Source: Varroa destructor (taxonomy: Eukaryota; Arthropoda; Arachnida; Mesostigmata; Varroidae). Taken from it: DNA of 64,000 nucleotides. Shown one piece after another: positions 32,002-43,939 of the stretch. Every line of letters begins with the position of its first letter. Position 1 is the stretch's first letter. The stretch is from assembly GCF_002443255.2 (NCBI RefSeq), contig NW_019211455.1, forward strand, positions 19,939,126-20,003,125. The letters run 5' to 3'. Made by a program: the position numbers and the translations under genes. The notes beneath the pieces were generated by a model. The model was given only the letters and a program-made list of their open reading frames with translations. It ran no database searches and was not told the origin of the DNA.

Positions 32002-32623
32002 ATTAGAAACAAGAAAAAAGTGAGCGCATATTTACTTTGCCAGCACGCAACTGGAACTCAAATATTGAACATTGTTCCTGACGCTCAGGCTGCGCTTGCT
32101 GTTACCATCGTCATTATCGTTGTTGCTGTTCGTCTAGCTTATTTGTTGTGATCTTCATTGGCGTCCGCATGCATCCTGGCAGAGTGTGGTTTTGCTTTAC
32201 CGATGAAGAAGAGCGACGTCGTCGTCGTCGCCAAGCCGACGTGTCGAAGGTGATGGAATAGATATTATAATATCTATGTACCCGCAGTTTAGTACTTCAT
32301 AGCACCAGCGAAACAAATAGACGAAGAACCAGTTCCTACGGAAGCTTCGTTCGCGCCCCCACGCTGGGGGTCTCGATCGGCATATAGTGAAGGTGATGGA
32401 CTGAATGGTGGATGCTTTGATGGTTCGAATAGTATTATGATAGTATTATAATAATACTGAAATCGACAATAATAGCGAACGCGGTGGTGCCGGGAGCAAA
32501 TCGTGAGCGCTACCACAGAGAATGCTTGCTACCGAATCACGCTTCAGATTCGCCGCTGCTGTCACAGCCCAAGGTATCGGGCACTCACCGGTTGACCCCC
32601 TCAACGTTTTCTGCACGCAAAAG

Positions 32624-32818
32624 GGGAAATGGTTTAAGCAAATCGGAACAACTTGTTACATATTGGATCACCAGACGATATCGCTATTCGACTGGTATGC
32701 GTTCGTGTCTCTGGAGGTGTTGAAGTGAATTCAATTTTTACGTTTAATATTTGTGAATGTTTGTTTATTATTAGAGGATGATCAGTGGCAAAACTGTGCA
32801 CTGTGCGAGCGCCAGATG
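32624..32818 (+). CDS. Two small exons, C-type-lectin-like pattern (weak)
   Basis: Exon 32624-32716 (acceptor AACGTTTTCTGCACGCAAAAG, possible donor GTGTTG) reads GKWFKQIGTTCYILDHQTIS then LFDWYAFVSLE. Exon 32777-32818 (TTATTAGAG acceptor, GTACGA donor) reads DDQWQNCALCERQM. Both are phase 0. W-x(5)-GTTCY followed by Trp-Tyr-Ala-Phe, and later W...C...CE, resemble the start and end of a C-type lectin domain. The usual Cys after Ala-Phe is Val, and the middle of the domain is missing, so this is a weak match. Confidence 0.24.
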
Positions 32819-33619
32819 GTACGATCAGATATTAGTATTTACGCGTATCTCGCTAAATAACTTTCCTAACGCTAAGTAACAGGACTATTTTTTTATTTCT
32901 GCTGTAAACAAATGCCACTTCTTCTCCTTCAGATTTACGACTTTATCGGTATTACGTTTTGACGCATTTTGCAGCTACGGTACGATCTTTGAGCGATCTC
33001 CGGAGCCAATCATTCAAATTCAATTCTTATTCATTATTATACACTCTACTTACTGTAAGATGACCATTTTAATTTTTTTTTAATACTGTAGTCTAGGAGG
33101 CATTCATCCATAAACTATCAATATATGGATACGCTCCGATCGTTACGGCTTCTGATTATGCTTTTGAGGTCATCTGAGCATCTTTCTCGAGTGGTCAAGT
33201 CAGCTTCTTCGACAGTATATTGCCAAGAGTATCTCCGAACAAATAATCGTCCCCAGTTTAGTTGACCAGTAAAAGAAAATGAGCCGATCCTTTTACCGTA
33301 GACCTATACCTTCATATATTCTTGTTACAACAGTAACAACGAGATCAATGTAAAAACAACGACAAAACAAAAACCGACCAACTCTGTTCGTGGCTTATGG
33401 CGTGTCCGCCTTGAGCGGGATCAGCTTGACCATTGTCATCGTACAAAGTCGCTAGGTTCTACAACAGGCAGCAGAAAATCTGCTTTTCTTTCCCTTGCGG
33501 CCGCCGTCGCCACCGCTGCCGCTGCTGCTGTTCTCACTGCCAAAAGAATCAACCTCTTGTAGACAGTCATATAGCCTTCACTTATATAAGCACCATCACT
33601 TCTAGCTCATCCCAATAAA

Positions 33620-35486
33620 TGAACGGTGACGACGAAGATACCGATGGCAATGAAGCGAATTGCTTAGACCTTAACGACTTATTCGTTTCTTTTTCATTGA
33701 GAGAAACGTCGCTAGTGGCAAACGCGTCGCGTTCGCTTCTGCGAGGCGTCTGACGCTCGACGACGAGAGAAGCACGCTTGGCGGCTGACGGCGATTCAAG
33801 GCTTGGTCATCGTAGTAGTAAAGTGATCGTGGCGCCAATCGTAGTCAGTTTGTCATATCTGCGATCGTACTACACGGGTTTTTCGTCGTGTGGCTTGTTC
33901 TTTTCTGTTTCGTCATCTGTTACTTGCCTCAAGAAGACGAAAAGGACGAAGTTGGAGACGAAGTGGAAGCGTCAAGACATCTCTCTCGTTTAGTCGCTCG
34001 CTTTCTCCGCCTGCGATCTAGTAGACCCAGTCAGCTAGCTCGTGCTTAGCTCGTTCAATCGGCGTCACGCTCTATCCACCACTCTATCCAGCAGTCTCTT
34101 GACGCTCAGGCCTGCTGACGTTCGACTGCCGCGGGCTGAGCAGTTGCCGCTGCCCTGCTACGACTTCGACCGCAGCTGCTGCCGCTGCTCGTGACCGGTG
34201 TGGTACAGGCTGTGTTTGTTTGTGTGTCCGTGTGTCTCTATGCGTATCTGTCTTGGTATTTTGTAAACGCGTGTTCTCTCTGTCTGTCTTGACGCGGCTC
34301 ACATAGCCACACCGCATGTTGCTGCTACTGCAGCGCTACCGTCACGACAACCGACGTCAACCGCAGCATCAGTACGATCTTGGCGACCACTCGCTCACTG
34401 CTACCAGTAATTGGTCAGCCAGAGCGACGATTGCCGGCGAATCTGCTAGCAAGCTAGCGATTTAGCACCGCCTCTTGGCCCGCCCATCACACGCTGCCGC
34501 TGCAGCAGCAGGTACTGCCCGTTGCTGGTCGCGACGGCTGCTACGGTAGCCGTGTTGCCGCGGCAACGACGCTGTTGGCCGCAAAGCTCCGGTTGGCGGA
34601 GTCGCTCCGTGATCGCTAACAGAACGTTCCTGACCGCGTGTCGGCAGGGAGTCCGTGTGAAGCAGAGAGCTTGTCGCAATCGTAGCTTACTAGCTGCCTG
34701 GTAGCGACAGTAACTGAAGAATCGTATGCAGCAGTAGCAGTAGCAGCAGCAATATCAGTACGACGACGACGACGACGACTATTGGTATTAGTAAGAAGAA
34801 TCGACTGTACAATAAAGAAATTGATGGGCTTCGACGCGTCCAAGCTGCTCGGTTGTGCTGTACTGAAGGAGGCTGCGGTGTGCGCGAAACACAGCAGTAA
34901 GTAAGTCAGTTACAGTGATTACTGTGTGAGGATCTACAAGGACAAGCAAGTTGAAATAAGTTACTCTTGTGGTTGAAATCTGAAAAGTTGAGTTAGCACG
35001 AACTGTGTATAGTTGATGGAGACTAACAGTAAGTTAACAGAGGTTTAATCTTGGCAACACAAAAAATCTGTGACGAAGACGAGATTGAGTGCGGCTACGA
35101 ATAGTTCTCGATGCCAGGAGAGTTTTGTTACTGCCTCATTCAGTGTGTTTTATGACTTGTGCGATACTTGTTGTGAGCTGTGTGCTTGCAGACATTGTGA
35201 ACCTTGGATTCGTACAAAAACGACCTAAAAACGACGAAAAAAAGACAGGCTGCGACGAGGATTAATTACACTTAGTTACTGACGGAATCAGGAGACCTGG
35301 AATTGTTGGACTCGGTGAACGAACTGTTGGACTGGATTGGGGGCACCGTGATAGTAGGTTACAAGTACCGCATGACTTCGTATATCACCGCCGGCACCTG
35401 GTGCGATTGTAGAGTTTGAGGGCCTAATCCACCAATCCGAGTGGATCCTGAAGTGTTGGAAACGAAATAAACGTAACGGTTAGAAT
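33620..35486 (+). promoter_or_regulatory. Probable promoter and 5' leader, GC/triplet-rich
   Basis: A stretch clearly richer in GC than its surroundings, with CAG, ACG and GCN triplet runs such as (ACG)n at about 34758-34778, leading directly to the first coding exon at 35487. Frames in it are short and discordant between strands, as expected for untranslated leader. A TCAGT initiator-like motif lies at about 34907. Confidence 0.4.
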
Positions 35487-35557
35487 ATGATGTCACAGAT
35501 GTTAACCGCCGGCACGCCTTCGGGCGGTTCCGCTCAGAATCTTCTACAAATGTGCAG
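35487..35557 (+). CDS. First coding exon of a large downstream gene
   Basis: ATG-ATG opens MMSQMLTAGTPSGGSAQNLL then QMC, with two bases left at a full-consensus donor GTAAGT (35558). The short Ser/Gly/Gln-rich start and the long GC-rich leader are typical of regulatory or cytoplasmic proteins. No signal peptide. The next exon must lie to the right; no phase-compatible candidate was found within 1.5 kb. Identity unknown. Confidence 0.55.
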
Positions 35558-35599
35558 GTAAGTAGTAGTAAATATAATGAAGCAATTATACGGGTATAT

Positions 35600-37030
35600 T
35601 GATGCACAACCAGTCGAGAAAGCCATATCTCGAATCAGTCATATCTGTACTGCCGGTAACGCTGAAAATAGGTATCGTTCGTAGAATTATCTGTTCCTAT
35701 CCATCTCCGTTTAAGCGTTAGGGTTTTCGAGACGTTTGCCTGCAGTTCTCATGATAATGCTTTGCATTTTAGAGAAACGTTTAATTAGAAGTATGGCGCA
35801 AAGCAGACGCGTGTTGCGCATTTTTTCTTTACGATCAGGACTCTTTTGAGCGTCCCTATTATTTATATTGGGCAGACCTTAAGCTTATTTTGTCCACTGT
35901 CCATATACGTACCATCCTGCTCAGGTATACATGCCATTAGCAAACAAAAAACAGTAAAATAAAAAAAAAAATACGCACTACAATACATTGCAAAACACAG
36001 TGCGATACGTACTACATGCGCCCTTTTTATGATCTGCTCTCGTTCATTTTCTCAAAATACATCTGCTGCCTCATAATTTCACGCGACTTACAGCGATCTG
36101 CAACCGTTAAGAACAACGTACGTCGGTACGTTCGCAGCCGTATAACTCTTAAGTAACAAATGCGATAACAAAGTGAGATACCCAGTAGACCTATATAGTG
36201 AAACTTATAGCGTTTCAGAACTGAAGGCCAAAAAGATGAGATGCTTGTCCGTGTAGCGCTTTTAGACTGCGTCTTAGGCCCTGCTTGGCTCTCTTTTGCG
36301 TCTCTAGTGGGCGATCTCGTAAGGCGCTGTCATATCGGAGGCTATAGCTAAAAGATGTGAAAGGTATCGCGATCGACAACGGTCGAAGTGCCATTGAAGA
36401 AAAGTCGTTTTTCTGTATGCGATCTGGATGCGATCACGACGTCTCTGTATTTCGATGGGTGTCACTTTGTATAACGAAGAGCTAAATATTAGTTAGTCCC
36501 TTGGATCCGAGCTCTTGAGTGACTCTCAATTCTTGGGTGTTCACAAGACGGGGTATTTGCCGTTTGTTGTCGCTATTGTCCGGTGTGCCGTTGTTGTATC
36601 ACTAGAACGACACAGTCAATCGAAGCTGTTTAACTTTGTCCTTTTTTTTTCACGCATAAGGATAGTTGTGGGAGGATTAACGGAGCTAAAGGACCCAAAA
36701 AATGATAGTTCGGCCTCATCAAGCGGTTTATGTGCTCCACCTTTTCTTGGGTTGCTGCTGATGTCGACGGCTTTTTCTTGAGTGTATTCCTGAGCGAAGA
36801 ATAGATATACTCCAAGCTCCACACCCATATCCAAGTCGAGCCGACCATTCTTGAGATCAGCCTTAAGCTTTTGAACAGTCGCAGGTACTTAGGATACTCC
36901 CCATGCCATACCGAATACGCTGCCCAACAGCGCTTTGACAACTCTACCAAGCTGGTTATTTTTCAGGCATTCTTCAACGACCGCACTCTTACAATGGGTC
37001 GAGATAGAAGAAGAAAAAACTGAACCTGTT
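35600..37030. other. Probable intron of the gene starting at 35487
   Basis: No convincing exon. Frames at 36515-36781 (plus) and 36616-36950 (minus) overlap each other and lack donors. Confidence 0.35.
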
Positions 37031-37155
37031 GATGACTAACTTATTTCGACGCTAACTACGCACCGTTTCGGCATAACAAGCAAGCTTTACAATAGAACTT
37101 TACGTTTCCTTTTTAATGCGGTTGAAAAGCGTTTTTATTTGTATGTTTATCTTAG

Positions 37156-37489
37156 TCTTCTTGACAATGACATCGATGACCGCTTACACCGATGCTCACG
37201 TTATGCAGTCGTCCAACGAAATTGGTACGCGAGGCCGCTAGTTCACCGAGCCTCGTACATTTTAACGATTGCCCTATTGTCGCTGGATAAGAACGATTTC
37301 TGCTATAACGCTTTTGAGTGTCGTGTACGCGATATCTGGAAACGCCAGCGGCTTTTATACACAAAGCGCATGAAGAGCTCCTATTGGAAGAGGGAGCTGA
37401 TTCCGTTGGACATCGATGTCCAGCGCGAACCTGTGCGCGCAGTAAACGCCACCACTTCTCCACTGCCTCAGACATTAAAAGTCAATTGA
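37156..37489 (+). CDS. Candidate terminal exon, 110 codons
   Basis: The frame is open without a stop from 37040 to TGA 37487-37489 (149 codons), among the longest open stretches in the window. The best acceptor is TTTATTTGTATGTTTATCTTAG at 37155. The exon then reads LLDNDIDDRLHRCSRYAVVQ, passes FCYNAFECRVRDIWKRQRLL and ends TTSPLPQTLKVN. It is basic, Tyr- and Leu-rich, with almost no Gly, which is odd. A third frame (37318-37506) overlaps. Function unknown. Confidence 0.42.
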
Positions 37490-38069
37490 CGCAATTCAAA
37501 GTATGATTTGCTTATTTTGTTTGGCCTTAGGCCCCTACCGAAACGACCACTGCAACGAACGCCTGACGCTTTTCAAATTTCACGTGCGAAAATACACCGT
37601 AAAGGCTACCGCTGCCCGAATTGGATATTGGAAGATAATCATTATAAAACCATTTTTACTCGCTTTTTTTTGGTTGCCTTCTAATCGCTTGGCTGTAGCT
37701 GCTGGCGCATTTAAACAATATTCCGAACAATAGCTTCAAAACCGTTAATATTAGCAGTGTCTGATCACCCATGAAACCTGCGAAGGTCTTGTACGCTTGT
37801 CATAGGACCTTCATCGCATTTTTCCACAGCAGCTTGTTTTGACAGTCAGAACTGGCCTCTACAGTTCGTTCTATATAAGCTCTACAGGAAATAGTCTACC
37901 GTTTCGGTTTATCACTAAACAGAGTAAGTTTACCATATTTAATGCTATCCATTAATGAAAATTATGAACGTTTACAGCATAGCGTAAGGTAGCTTTTTAC
38001 CTATATTAATAATACTATATGTTAAGCTCGTGTACCTCTATGTTTCAAGTTGTATGTCCGGTCCGGACC

Positions 38070-38160
38070 ACGAAACGAAATCTGTCTATGCCTAGGTTCG
38101 AACCTGGACCACAACGTGCCCCTAACATTAGCATCCAAATCCGTTACCTACCGAGCCACC
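38070..38160 (-). mobile_element. tRNA-derived SINE-like copy 1
   Basis: Read on minus, it has an A-box-like TGGCTCGGTAGG (38147-38158) and a perfect B-box GGTTCGAACC (38095-38104), spaced as in a pol III promoter. It does not fold into a full tRNA. It shares the 14-mer GGGGCACGTTGTGG (38109-38122) and flanking sequence with the element near 43.8 kb, which is what indicates a dispersed family. Confidence 0.55.
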
Positions 38161-38239
38161 ACGGGAACCTACCGGAATTCAGTCAATTGCCCGTTGCTAC
38201 CTAAAATCGCTTCTCCGAAACATATTTATTTGTGATCGG

Positions 38240-39480
38240 ATTTCTTCAGATGTGACCATAAAAATATAACGAGATTTTGAGGTCGCTTACTAGATTGGCA
38301 CCATAAGCATACCGTCAAGCCTCTGCATATCAGCTAGCCCATGCCGTAAAAACATTTCCTGATACAGCCAAATCGTCTAACGAATCGCACTGCTATATAA
38401 CAACAATATTTCAATCGATATTTATTCTCGAGTTGCGCGTTGAGCTTGCAGCGGTACCGCAGCGAGCGTAAATTCCAGCGTCCTTTTGTCCTGCTGCAGG
38501 CCATGACGGTAGACACGGCTACTGACCCGACAACTGGCTAGAGACTATGATTTAGAATTTTAGTAAACGGTGCCAGCGCGCCATCACTGTACGCCAATCT
38601 TGCATAGAACAGAGCAAAGTTACAAATTTGCTTGAACGGTCTGCGGGTAGCAATCATATAGGCCACCAATACGTAAGATCGTGGCCGCGCGCCGATATGG
38701 GTATTAAATCAACAACGTCTGCTGGACCGCAACTTACTGGTAAATCCAATCTACTGCAATAATAAGAAATGCCCTGGAAGCGATGTAAGGATGGGGACTT
38801 CTTATCCTGAAAACAGTCACGTACCTTTGAGGAAATACATTGCCAAAGTCAAATGGTAACTGGGCGCTTCGCAGTGTTTCGTAGCAAAACTACTGGTAAA
38901 ATAAGGGCCGATGAGCTAACGAACATCATCCAATGACAATTTTGATCGATATCGATTGGTATCAACGGGATGTCAGCTGGGTATTTGGCGACAGCGCGTA
39001 CATCACAGATCAATTTGACCGTTGACAAAAAAAAAAAAAAGAAAATAACAAATATGAAATGTTACAGAACTTTAGTTTAGTTGCCACCGCTTTACGTAAT
39101 ACATTTTTGGCTTTGTCGACGGTTGCGGGCGATGATTGTATTGTTAGATGCTAGCACTGCTTATTCGACTAGAAAATACGTATAATGAGATCATACTAAA
39201 TACTGAAAAAGCGTTCACTTCCAATAGTTGGGTATTTGTTGATCTCGTACAGCATCGTTCGCATTCATCATATACTTAGTGTTACACATATGTAGTGCCC
39301 CTCTAATGCACAAAAATTGTAGTCAGGCACAATCATCTTGAAGGAGATGCTTTTCCAATCACCCGCATCATATATCATTCTTATTTCAAGATCTTATTAG
39401 ACCAAAGCTGAATAGAAAATTTAACTGCCTAACGACGGCAAATCCGATACCCATCTGCTCATCGCCTCCCTGTAATCAAA
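38240..39480. other. No supported gene
   Basis: AT-rich DNA with a 12-base palindrome ATCGATATCGAT at 38945-38956 and an A-run at about 39027-39040. Frames are short. Confidence 0.4.
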
Positions 39481-39722
39481 ATAACCTCGATCTCGCCTTC
39501 TGTCAGTGTAAATTTGTCCGACGATGCCCCACCAGTGAGTCCGCGCGGTTCATCTAACCAGAACACGTGTGAGCTTTCTACCCTTATTTGCTACGCTGCA
39601 CTTCACTACAGCAACAACGCTCATTCTGTATTGCACCGTCCGCGTTACCGTTGGGTAACTATGGTTGCACAAGAAACGTACTTTCATGGAGTCGATCGTT
39701 CGTATCGGTCCCGTTGCTTTGG

Positions 39723-40007
39723 TCAGCTCATCCTGGGCCCAACTTTCCCACAAAGTTTTGCCGTTACCCCACGATGGGTTCTCCCTCTTATACGACCCCG
39801 CAAATCGCCTCTTGACGCCACGGCCAGCTTTGCCGTCGCCGACGTGCTCCTGTTATGACGGTGAGCGGCAGCGGTAAAGCCTCCCTCTGCATCGGGTCCG
39901 ACGTAGCTCAGAACACTGTGACTAGTTTTGGAAACCGAATCACAGCCCCTAATAACACTGTCAGCTACGATCAACAAGCACAGCACTGCTATACAGAGGC
40001 TCGCCAT
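39723..40007 (-). CDS. Candidate 94-residue secreted protein or first exon
   Basis: The ATG at 40005-40007 encodes MASLCIAVLCLLIVADSVI, a textbook-like signal peptide, then RGCDSVSKTSHSV, an Ala/Gly section (GPDAEGGFTAAAHRHN) and a basic end (GDLRGRIRGRTHRG), stopping at 39723. A GTAACG after THRG could be a donor. The region is GC-rich and other frames are also open, so the signal peptide is the main support. Peptide precursor or secreted basic protein; no family recognised. Confidence 0.4.
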   Translation of the reverse strand: MASLCIAVLCLLIVADSVIRGCDSVSKTSHSVLSYVGPDAEGGFTAAAHRHNRSTSATAKLAVASRGDLRGRIRGRTHRGVTAKLCGKVGPRMS

Positions 40008-40468
40008 ACGCCATTATAAGGCTCACTAGCCTGTTAGACCCCTACCTTCTCTACTAAGAGCCTGCATTGCGAGCGGTTCGATGCTCTTGCTGACGGCATC
40101 AGCGCACGAGGTGCTTTACGTGGCCGGCATAGTTGCTTGTACTGCTACTGCGACAACGAACAGAGCTGCAATGACACAAGAACGATTTCTACATCTTCTT
40201 GTCGTTCAGTCTCGTCGTTTTATGTCGCCTCGATCTTTAGCTTTTCTCGAAGAAACTCACTGATGTGGAACGAACGCTATTGACATTCATGTCACCACAG
40301 CCGCGTAAGCAGCGGCCGAAACAACAAACACATGGGTAACCTAACGTTGCCAAACGGCATCCCTTGTCATAATGGTAGCGGCGATGAGAATCGATGTAAA
40401 AATGAACTTAACTTTACTTCGGTAGCTTCCGTGCACCGGCTATTGCTATAGACTACAGCACCTCTCAC

Positions 40469-40573
40469 GACTCCCCCAGAGCTTTCCCCACGATGATGCT
40501 GCGGCAACGATTTGATGTCTCCATCACATTCGATGGACGCTTTGATGTAGGCGAAAATCGACCAGGGGAAGTT
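40469..40573 (-). CDS. Candidate 105-base exon
   Basis: The acceptor TTTTTGCTCTATCGTATTAG and the donor GTGAGA (40468) enclose exactly 35 codons, NFPWSIFAYIKASIECDGDI then KSLPQHHRGESSGGV, phase 0 at both ends. Composition is protein-like. It lies upstream, on the same strand, of the secreted-type frame at 40007 but cannot precede its ATG in one protein, so it may belong to a different gene. Confidence 0.35.
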
Positions 40574-40999
40574 CTAATACGATAGAGCAAAAACGTGAGA
40601 GAAGAAGAAAGAGCGAGAGAGAAGGATCCAAAACGGTCAAAGAACGATCGAGTAAACAGAGTTTTTAGATGGTTCTGGTGGCGCCGACAACTACGATGAT
40701 GAAGTGGCCTGATGCTGCTTTCTCCTGGTTGATGGAGTTTAATGGAAGGACGGTTAAGTAGAGGAGAAGCTTTTTGTAGGTTCCTGTGCAGTTTTAGCAT
40801 ACTGATAGCTAGCTATAGTACTCGAATACCCAATGCTCAACAGATTCTGTCAACGTACGTGCATATTGCTCTCAATGTACAAGATTACGTGCAAAGGGAA
40901 CGTGCAACAATACAGCAGCGTGTTCTATGTACTATGTTTTGTTTGTTAAATGTTTGTATCTGAAAAAACAACAAATGGGAAGAGTCGGACAACGGAAAC

Positions 41000-43700
41000 C
41001 TGCCCCATTTGCCAGAAACTTCTACAGTTGACGCGCTCTTGCCGAATTTTATCGTATCGCTCTATCTGCACGTGTTGACGCTACCGCTAGTTTAGTTTTC
41101 CATGTAATAGTTAGTACCACTTTGATAAGAGATTATTATTACAGTAGCTGTTACTGGTCTGGTACGCATATCGCTGTTTATAATCCTGTCGATCAGATGT
41201 AGGATCAATCGTGTGATCACGTTAAGGATCATACGAATCTGCGCTACCTAGACCTCGCGCCTGCTTCGTGAAATGATTTTCTAATTGATGCCAAGCAACA
41301 GGTCAGGGTAAAATTCCAGATTCCCTGTCGGTTCCTGATTAGTCTACATCATTTTTCTCTGTGCTTCTTACCGTAAAGATGACGCTGGCTTGATACGATT
41401 CGATCGATTAGTAAGCGCACCGTTGCTTCAGGCGAGTTGCCGTATCGAGAGACGACAAGCCGCTGCTACAGTTTCTTTCTGCCATTATTGTATCGAGGCT
41501 TCGATCATCTGTCATTTTTTGACCCCGAGAAAATAATCGACGACAAGACAAACATTAAACAATGGTACTGGTCCGCGATAGCCAATAACCGACAGGTTAC
41601 CAACAATCGAGGCAGGACTCACCGTTCGTCTCAAGTGACCACAACAACAAATTAACAACAAGGGTACGAACAACAATAAGTTATCAATTGGCCTGCCACC
41701 GGCCACATAAAAATGAAGCAGAAACGACGACGCAATCCAAATTGTTCCTATACCGCTCCTTGACGTTTCTGAGTACCTTGAAGGATATTACATATGGCAT
41801 GTTTGATTCGTCTCGGACCTATGTATATTTCACAATGCTTCAGCGGGACCTGTGTCGCGCGAGTGATATTTTACCTAACCGCAACAGATATATTAAATAG
41901 AGAGTCCGTGCGTATCGGCACATTGCTCACATACATCATAGCTGGGTTATTATACTTAAAGATATAACCTTAACAATAAAAAATAATGATAATTATCCGA
42001 CGTTTATCATTTGCTGAGACGGCCGAGGGACTTGGGCTAGACTTACTTGACTGTGTTGTACGTGTACCCCTATCTCGCTGTCAGCTTTTTTTTTTATCAG
42101 TCGTTTTATTAGTCAATCAGCCACCCGAACAGAGTAGGGTTTTTTACTTGTGCGTGTTTGCTCGAATCTCAAGTGAAAATCTCAAAAGTAACAGGGAACG
42201 CGATGCATATTTTTATTCCCAACTCGTTTAGATTGTTTGTGCTGAGCCTCGTACCTTGGGAGGTCTTTAAAGTAACAAGCTTTTCACATGATGATATTCT
42301 GCCAGAACTAATGCTCTATCTCAACGAAAGCTGGACAGCTTGTTCTCGTTGTCAATCTCTCCTGAAGCCCGCTTGTTCCATACGACTGAGACATAGTAAT
42401 TCACTAGTAGCGTTATGACGATTGGCCCTCTCAAGCCACGCTTCATACTGGACTCCCACGACGATCCGGCAAATGCCTACAACCGCTTGTGTGTCCGAAA
42501 TTTCAAAAGATGGATTTGACCTTCAAACGGATGGACGAAGGACATATTGACACTAATTAGTATGAATCAAACTCGTGAGCGTGCACTCGAAATAACGAAC
42601 AGTTGGTCTTAAAATCACATCGTAGCTACGTATATCGTTGGGAGTCCGTAAGCCTGTTTCTATCATTCATTAAATTGTTACATTGAATCAAATGAATGTA
42701 ATTGGAACGTCCTTGAGCTTTCTACGTTACCTTACATTACCATGGCCGCAGTATATTATTTAGGTAGCTCGGCCACTAAAATTGTGGGTCTCGCGTACGG
42801 GCGTGTAGATGAGACGAATCTAGGGCATTCGCTTGTCTTCAATACAGTAACCAATAAGCGGCAAATGCTCAGTTTCTTTGCATTATCTAGCGAACCGTAC
42901 TGAACAAGGATGGATAAATTATCCAGCCGCCTTGGGCGAGTGCATAATTCGATCGCTTTGGTACGCAACTTGTCCCGAAGCTGACGTGTTCTTCGGAAGG
43001 CTTCATTTAGCGTAATCAATTAAGTTTCTGTTTAATTCGCAATACGTATGCACTCGAACATCTAATTTAGTATTTGAGACTAAACACATTACGTTACATA
43101 AACACATAATACGTACGTTTACGTAAGTTTATTAAGTTGATCAAACTTCCAAGTTTCGGTCGCTGTCTCTTTTATAAACGAGCGAACGAACGCGTAGCTC
43201 GCCAACAACCAAAGAAAACGCTGAAATTTACTGTACTTCAAACGCAAGACCAAATGGCGCGGATAAAGTATAGATTGCTTTTTTTTTTTTTTTAACCACC
43301 AACCCGCAGACGCTTCTGACCAGAAGCTCAGGCGAATTGTTACCGTGCCGCCTTCATGGCTATGACAATGATTGTCATCATTATTAGATCAATACGCTAC
43401 GCTGACAAATATCGCCTCGTTATTACGGGTTGCAAATATCTGAAATTAGAGCTCAAATCGGAATGAAGCTGAAAAAAAATGAAGGCTTATCTTAGAGAGA
43501 AAAGGGGGAAAAAGTCGACAAATGAATGATGAATCGTGTCGTAGAAACATGCACTACGAGCGTTTGATGGATTTAATAAACTAGTTGATAACTGATGACC
43601 TCATCACGATGAGCGGTTCCATAGAGTAATATATGGCACTAATAGCATTACAAGTCACATAGGCTAGTGTGACTAAGTTTAGGTCCACTATATTTGTGGA
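41000..43700. other. No supported gene
   Basis: Mixed AT-rich DNA. A T15-16 run is at about 43279-43294 and TACGTA-rich sequence at about 43090-43125. Frames such as 41986-42231 lack splice support. Confidence 0.4.
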
Positions 43701-43759
43701 TATTCAAAGGGACAAACCTACACACTATCATAACAAACCTGTACGCCGTCTGGCTCAGA

Positions 43760-43870
43760 CGGCTTGCCCTCAGCAGGAAGCAAGGTCTGTTTCTGTCCGG
43801 GTTCGAACTCCACAACGTGCCCCAAAGGTTGCCAGGCAAATACGTTGACTACTGGGCCATTACACTGATC
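43760..43870 (-). mobile_element. tRNA-derived SINE-like copy 2
   Basis: On minus it shows A-box-like TGGCCCAGTAGT (43848-43859) and B-box-like GTTCGAACCC (43799-43808), with GGGGCACGTTGTGG at 43810-43823 exactly as in the copy near 38.1 kb. Alignable similarity continues beyond the B-box (AGGAAGCAAGGTCTGTTT against ACGAAACGAAATCTGTCT). A four-base deletion lies next to the B-box. Confidence 0.55.
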
Positions 43871-43939
43871 ATGCCAAGTTTGTTTGACGACCACATGATC
43901 AGAAGCATTATAATAAGGGTTCAACCACCGTAAGAACGG

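Noticed and set aside
34084..34843. Several minus and plus ORFs in the GC-rich leader
   Set aside because: Triplet-repeat DNA suppresses stops in all frames. Products are Arg/Ala/Gln strings without consistent strand or splice support.
37318..37506. Ankyrin-like string (HEELLLEEGAD) in a third plus frame
   Set aside because: It is bounded by a stop immediately upstream, only one half-repeat is present, and it lies inside the longer frame 37156-37489.
38095..38158. tRNA gene
   Set aside because: A and B boxes are present, but no acceptor-stem pairing or anticodon arm could be drawn. Called SINE-like instead.
38019..38235. Two overlapping ATG frames containing RFEPGP
   Set aside because: They are translations of the SINE B-box region. 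That string is a typical by-product of tRNA-like sequence.
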